The notes beneath the pieces were generated by a model, which worked only from the letters and a program-made list of their open reading frames with translations, was not told the origin of the DNA and did no database searches. From the NCBI GenBank assembly GCA_945836255.1, contig CAMAKU010000007.1, forward strand, positions 1 to 34,653: a stretch of DNA of 34,653 bases. Direction: 5' to 3'. Shown in pieces: positions 33,241 through 34,653 of this stretch. A program made the position numbers and the translations under genes. Within the stretch, counting starts at the first letter, position 1; the number at the start of each line of letters is the position of its first letter. This DNA is from an uncultured Roseburia sp. (GTDB taxonomy: Bacteria; Bacillota; Clostridia; Lachnospirales; Lachnospiraceae).

Positions 33241-34437
33241 ATGAACGTTTTGGTAATTAACTGTGGAAGTTCATCTCTGAAATATCAGTTGATTGACTCA
33301 GAGAGTGAAGCAGTTCTTGCAAAGGGACTTTGTGAGAGAATCGGTATTGATGGTAGACTGGTATATCAGAAGACCGGATTAGATAAGGAGATTACAGAAG
33401 CCGATATGCCTACCCATAAGCAGGCGATTCAGATGGTGATCGATGCTTTAGTGAATCCGGCAACCGGTGCGATCAAGAGTCTGGAAGAGATTGATGCGGT
33501 AGGACATCGTGTGGTTCACGGTGGTGAGAAGTTCGCATCTTCTGTAGTGTTGACGGAGGAAGTGTTGGCAGCAATTGAAGAGTGCAATGATCTGGCACCT
33601 CTTCACAATCCGGCCAATCTGATTGGCATTAATGCATGTAAAGAATTGATGCCATCGGTACCTATGGTAGGTGTATTTGATACGGCATTTCATCAGACAA
33701 TGCCGAAGAAGGCATATTTATATGGACTTCCTTATGAATACTATGAGAAGTACAAGGTGAGAAGATATGGTTTCCACGGTACAAGCCATAGTTTTGTATC
33801 CAAGAGATGTGCAGAGTACCTTGGCTTGAATCTGAAAGATTCTAAGATCATTGTTGCACATCTGGGCAATGGTGCTTCCATCAGTGCGGTATTAAATGGA
33901 GAATGTGTGGATACGTCCATGGGACTGACCCCATTGGAAGGTCTTGTAATGGGAACGCGTTCCGGTGACATCGATCCTGCAATCATGGAGTTCATTGCCA
34001 AGAAAGAGAATCTGGACATTGAGGGTGTGGTGAATGTCCTCAATAAGAAGTCCGGTCTTTCCGGAATGACAAAAGGTGGTTCCAGCGATTTCCGTGATTT
34101 GCAGGCTGAAATCAAGGAAGGTAACGAACTTGCCGCAGTAGCAGTGGACGTATTCTGTTATCGCGTTGCCAAATATATCGGTTCTTATGTGGCTGCCATG
34201 AACGGTGTGGATGCCATTGCATTTACTGCCGGTATTGGTGAAAATGTTGCGCTGGTTCGTCGCAAAGTATGTGAGTATCTGGGATATCTTGGAATTACGA
34301 TTCAGGAAGAACTCAATGAGAAGACGTTTGGCGATGAAGTGACACTTTCCACCACGGATTCTAAGGTGAAGGTGTGTGTCATCCCCACCAATGAAGAACT
34401 GGCAATTGCACGGGAGACAGTTGCACTGGTGAAATAG
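33241..34437 (+). CDS. ackA: Acetate kinase
   Basis: A 398-residue acetate kinase, usual length. It makes ATP and acetate from acetyl-phosphate in the cytoplasm. Motifs are the N-terminal LVINCGSSSLKYQL, HRVVHGGEKF, GFHGTSHSF (catalytic His region), GGSSDFRD and FTAGIGENV. The usual partner gene, pta, is not next to it; upstream is the divergent tmcAL. The ATG at 33241 has AGAGAGGG a few bases before it. Confidence 0.97.
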   Translation: MNVLVINCGSSSLKYQLIDSESEAVLAKGLCERIGIDGRLVYQKTGLDKEITEADMPTHKQAIQMVIDALVNPATGAIKSLEEIDAVGHRVVHGGEKFASSVVLTEEVLAAIEECNDLAPLHNPANLIGINACKELMPSVPMVGVFDTAFHQTMPKKAYLYGLPYEYYEKYKVRRYGFHGTSHSFVSKRCAEYLGLNLKDSKIIVAHLGNGASISAVLNGECVDTSMGLTPLEGLVMGTRSGDIDPAIMEFIAKKENLDIEGVVNVLNKKSGLSGMTKGGSSDFRDLQAEIKEGNELAAVAVDVFCYRVAKYIGSYVAAMNGVDAIAFTAGIGENVALVRRKVCEYLGYLGITIQEELNEKTFGDEVTLSTTDSKVKVCVIPTNEELAIARETVALVK

Positions 34438-34446
34438 AAAAAGTTA

Positions 34447-34475
34447 TTGACAAGCAGAGGGTATCTATGTATAAT
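34447..34475 (+). promoter_or_regulatory. Consensus sigma-A promoter for yceD
   Basis: TTGACA (34447-34452), a 17-base spacer and TATAAT (34470-34475): a perfect match to the consensus. The leader is short, about 20 bases, before AGGAGAG and the ATG at 34501. No terminator separates it from ackA. Confidence 0.8.
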
Positions 34476-34500
34476 TGATTGAGTGTGAATAGGAGAGACT

Positions 34501-34653
34501 ATGAAATTAGATGTTTTAGATATCATTTCTACTGCAGATAAGAAGAGCGAAGTAACTGTGCAGGCAGATATGACCATGTTCACTTGTGCTGCAGGAGCAT
34601 TTCCTATTACAGGTATTAAGCCATTCAATTTATGTCTGACAAATGATAACAAT
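34501..34653 (+). CDS. YceD/DUF177-family protein, 5' part only
   Basis: The first 51 codons of a gene that runs off the window. The N-terminal part, with MKLDVLDIISTADKK and the later FPITGIKPFNL...TN pattern, resembles DUF177 (YceD), a conserved protein usually encoded just before rpmF (ribosomal protein L32). AGGAGAG lies before the ATG. The consensus promoter fits a ribosome-related, highly expressed gene. Not enough is visible for details. Confidence 0.75.
   Translation, partial: MKLDVLDIISTADKKSEVTVQADMTMFTCAAGAFPITGIKPFNLCLTNDNN

Noticed and set aside
1..34653. CRISPR array, tRNA/rRNA genes, transposase or integrase genes
   Set aside because: No regular direct repeats, cloverleaf-like stretches or mobile-element proteins were recognised in any part of the window.

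Overview
The window looks like a chromosomal stretch from a motile or chemosensory anaerobic Firmicute, most likely family Lachnospiraceae (Clostridia). The reasons are the rubrerythrin/rubredoxin and hemerythrin oxygen-defence genes, strong AGGAGG-type ribosome binding sites with several TTG/GTG starts, a Gram-positive-type CheV, an AICAR transformylase separated from a PurO-type IMP cyclohydrolase, and the tmcAL / ackA / yceD (DUF177) order at the right end. This placement is inference from gene content; no rRNA, tRNA, CRISPR array, insertion sequence or prophage was seen. CDS coordinates include the stop codon.

Layout. (1) 1-2.3 kb: tail of an unidentified gene, an unusual flavin reductase-rubredoxin-rubrerythrin fusion, and a convergent double-hemerythrin gene sharing a bidirectional terminator. 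(2) 2.4-4.6 kb: a two-gene DNA-repair/modification pair (radical SAM protein with HhH, plus a DUF4130/UDG-like partner), read from a promoter that places the transcript start on the start codon. (3) 4.7-6.2 kb: a GPH/MFS-type sugar:cation symporter.

(4) 6.2-17.4 kb: one tightly spaced operon of nine signalling genes: soluble PAS histidine kinase, receiver-HD-GYP protein with a degraded metal site, CheR, CheB, CheY-like receiver, CheA, CheW, an MCP with almost no extracellular domain, and a membrane histidine kinase with pseudo-receiver and Hpt. No flagellar structural gene, cheC or cheD is in it, so it looks like a self-contained chemosensory module wired to two extra kinases. This is the most interesting part of the window.

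(5) 17.4-20.8 kb: a sodium-coupled NSS transporter, a convergent membrane-anchored alpha/beta hydrolase, and a coiled-coil membrane protein of unknown role. (6) 20.9-24.8 kb: an OmpR/VanS-type two-component pair, a lipoprotein, and CheV. (7) 24.8-28.6 kb: a large acidic/lysine-rich single-pass membrane protein followed closely by hisH, hisF and ung. (8) 28.7-31.7 kb: a FliD-C-like Ser-rich protein, then a two-gene unit for the last two steps of IMP synthesis. (9) 31.7-34.6 kb: tmcAL on the minus strand, divergent ackA, and the start of yceD, which has a consensus sigma-A promoter and runs off the end.

Strand use is mostly plus; the three minus-strand genes (hemerythrin, hydrolase, tmcAL) each end against a hairpin that can stop transcription from both sides. 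Intergenic stretches are all under 300 bases.
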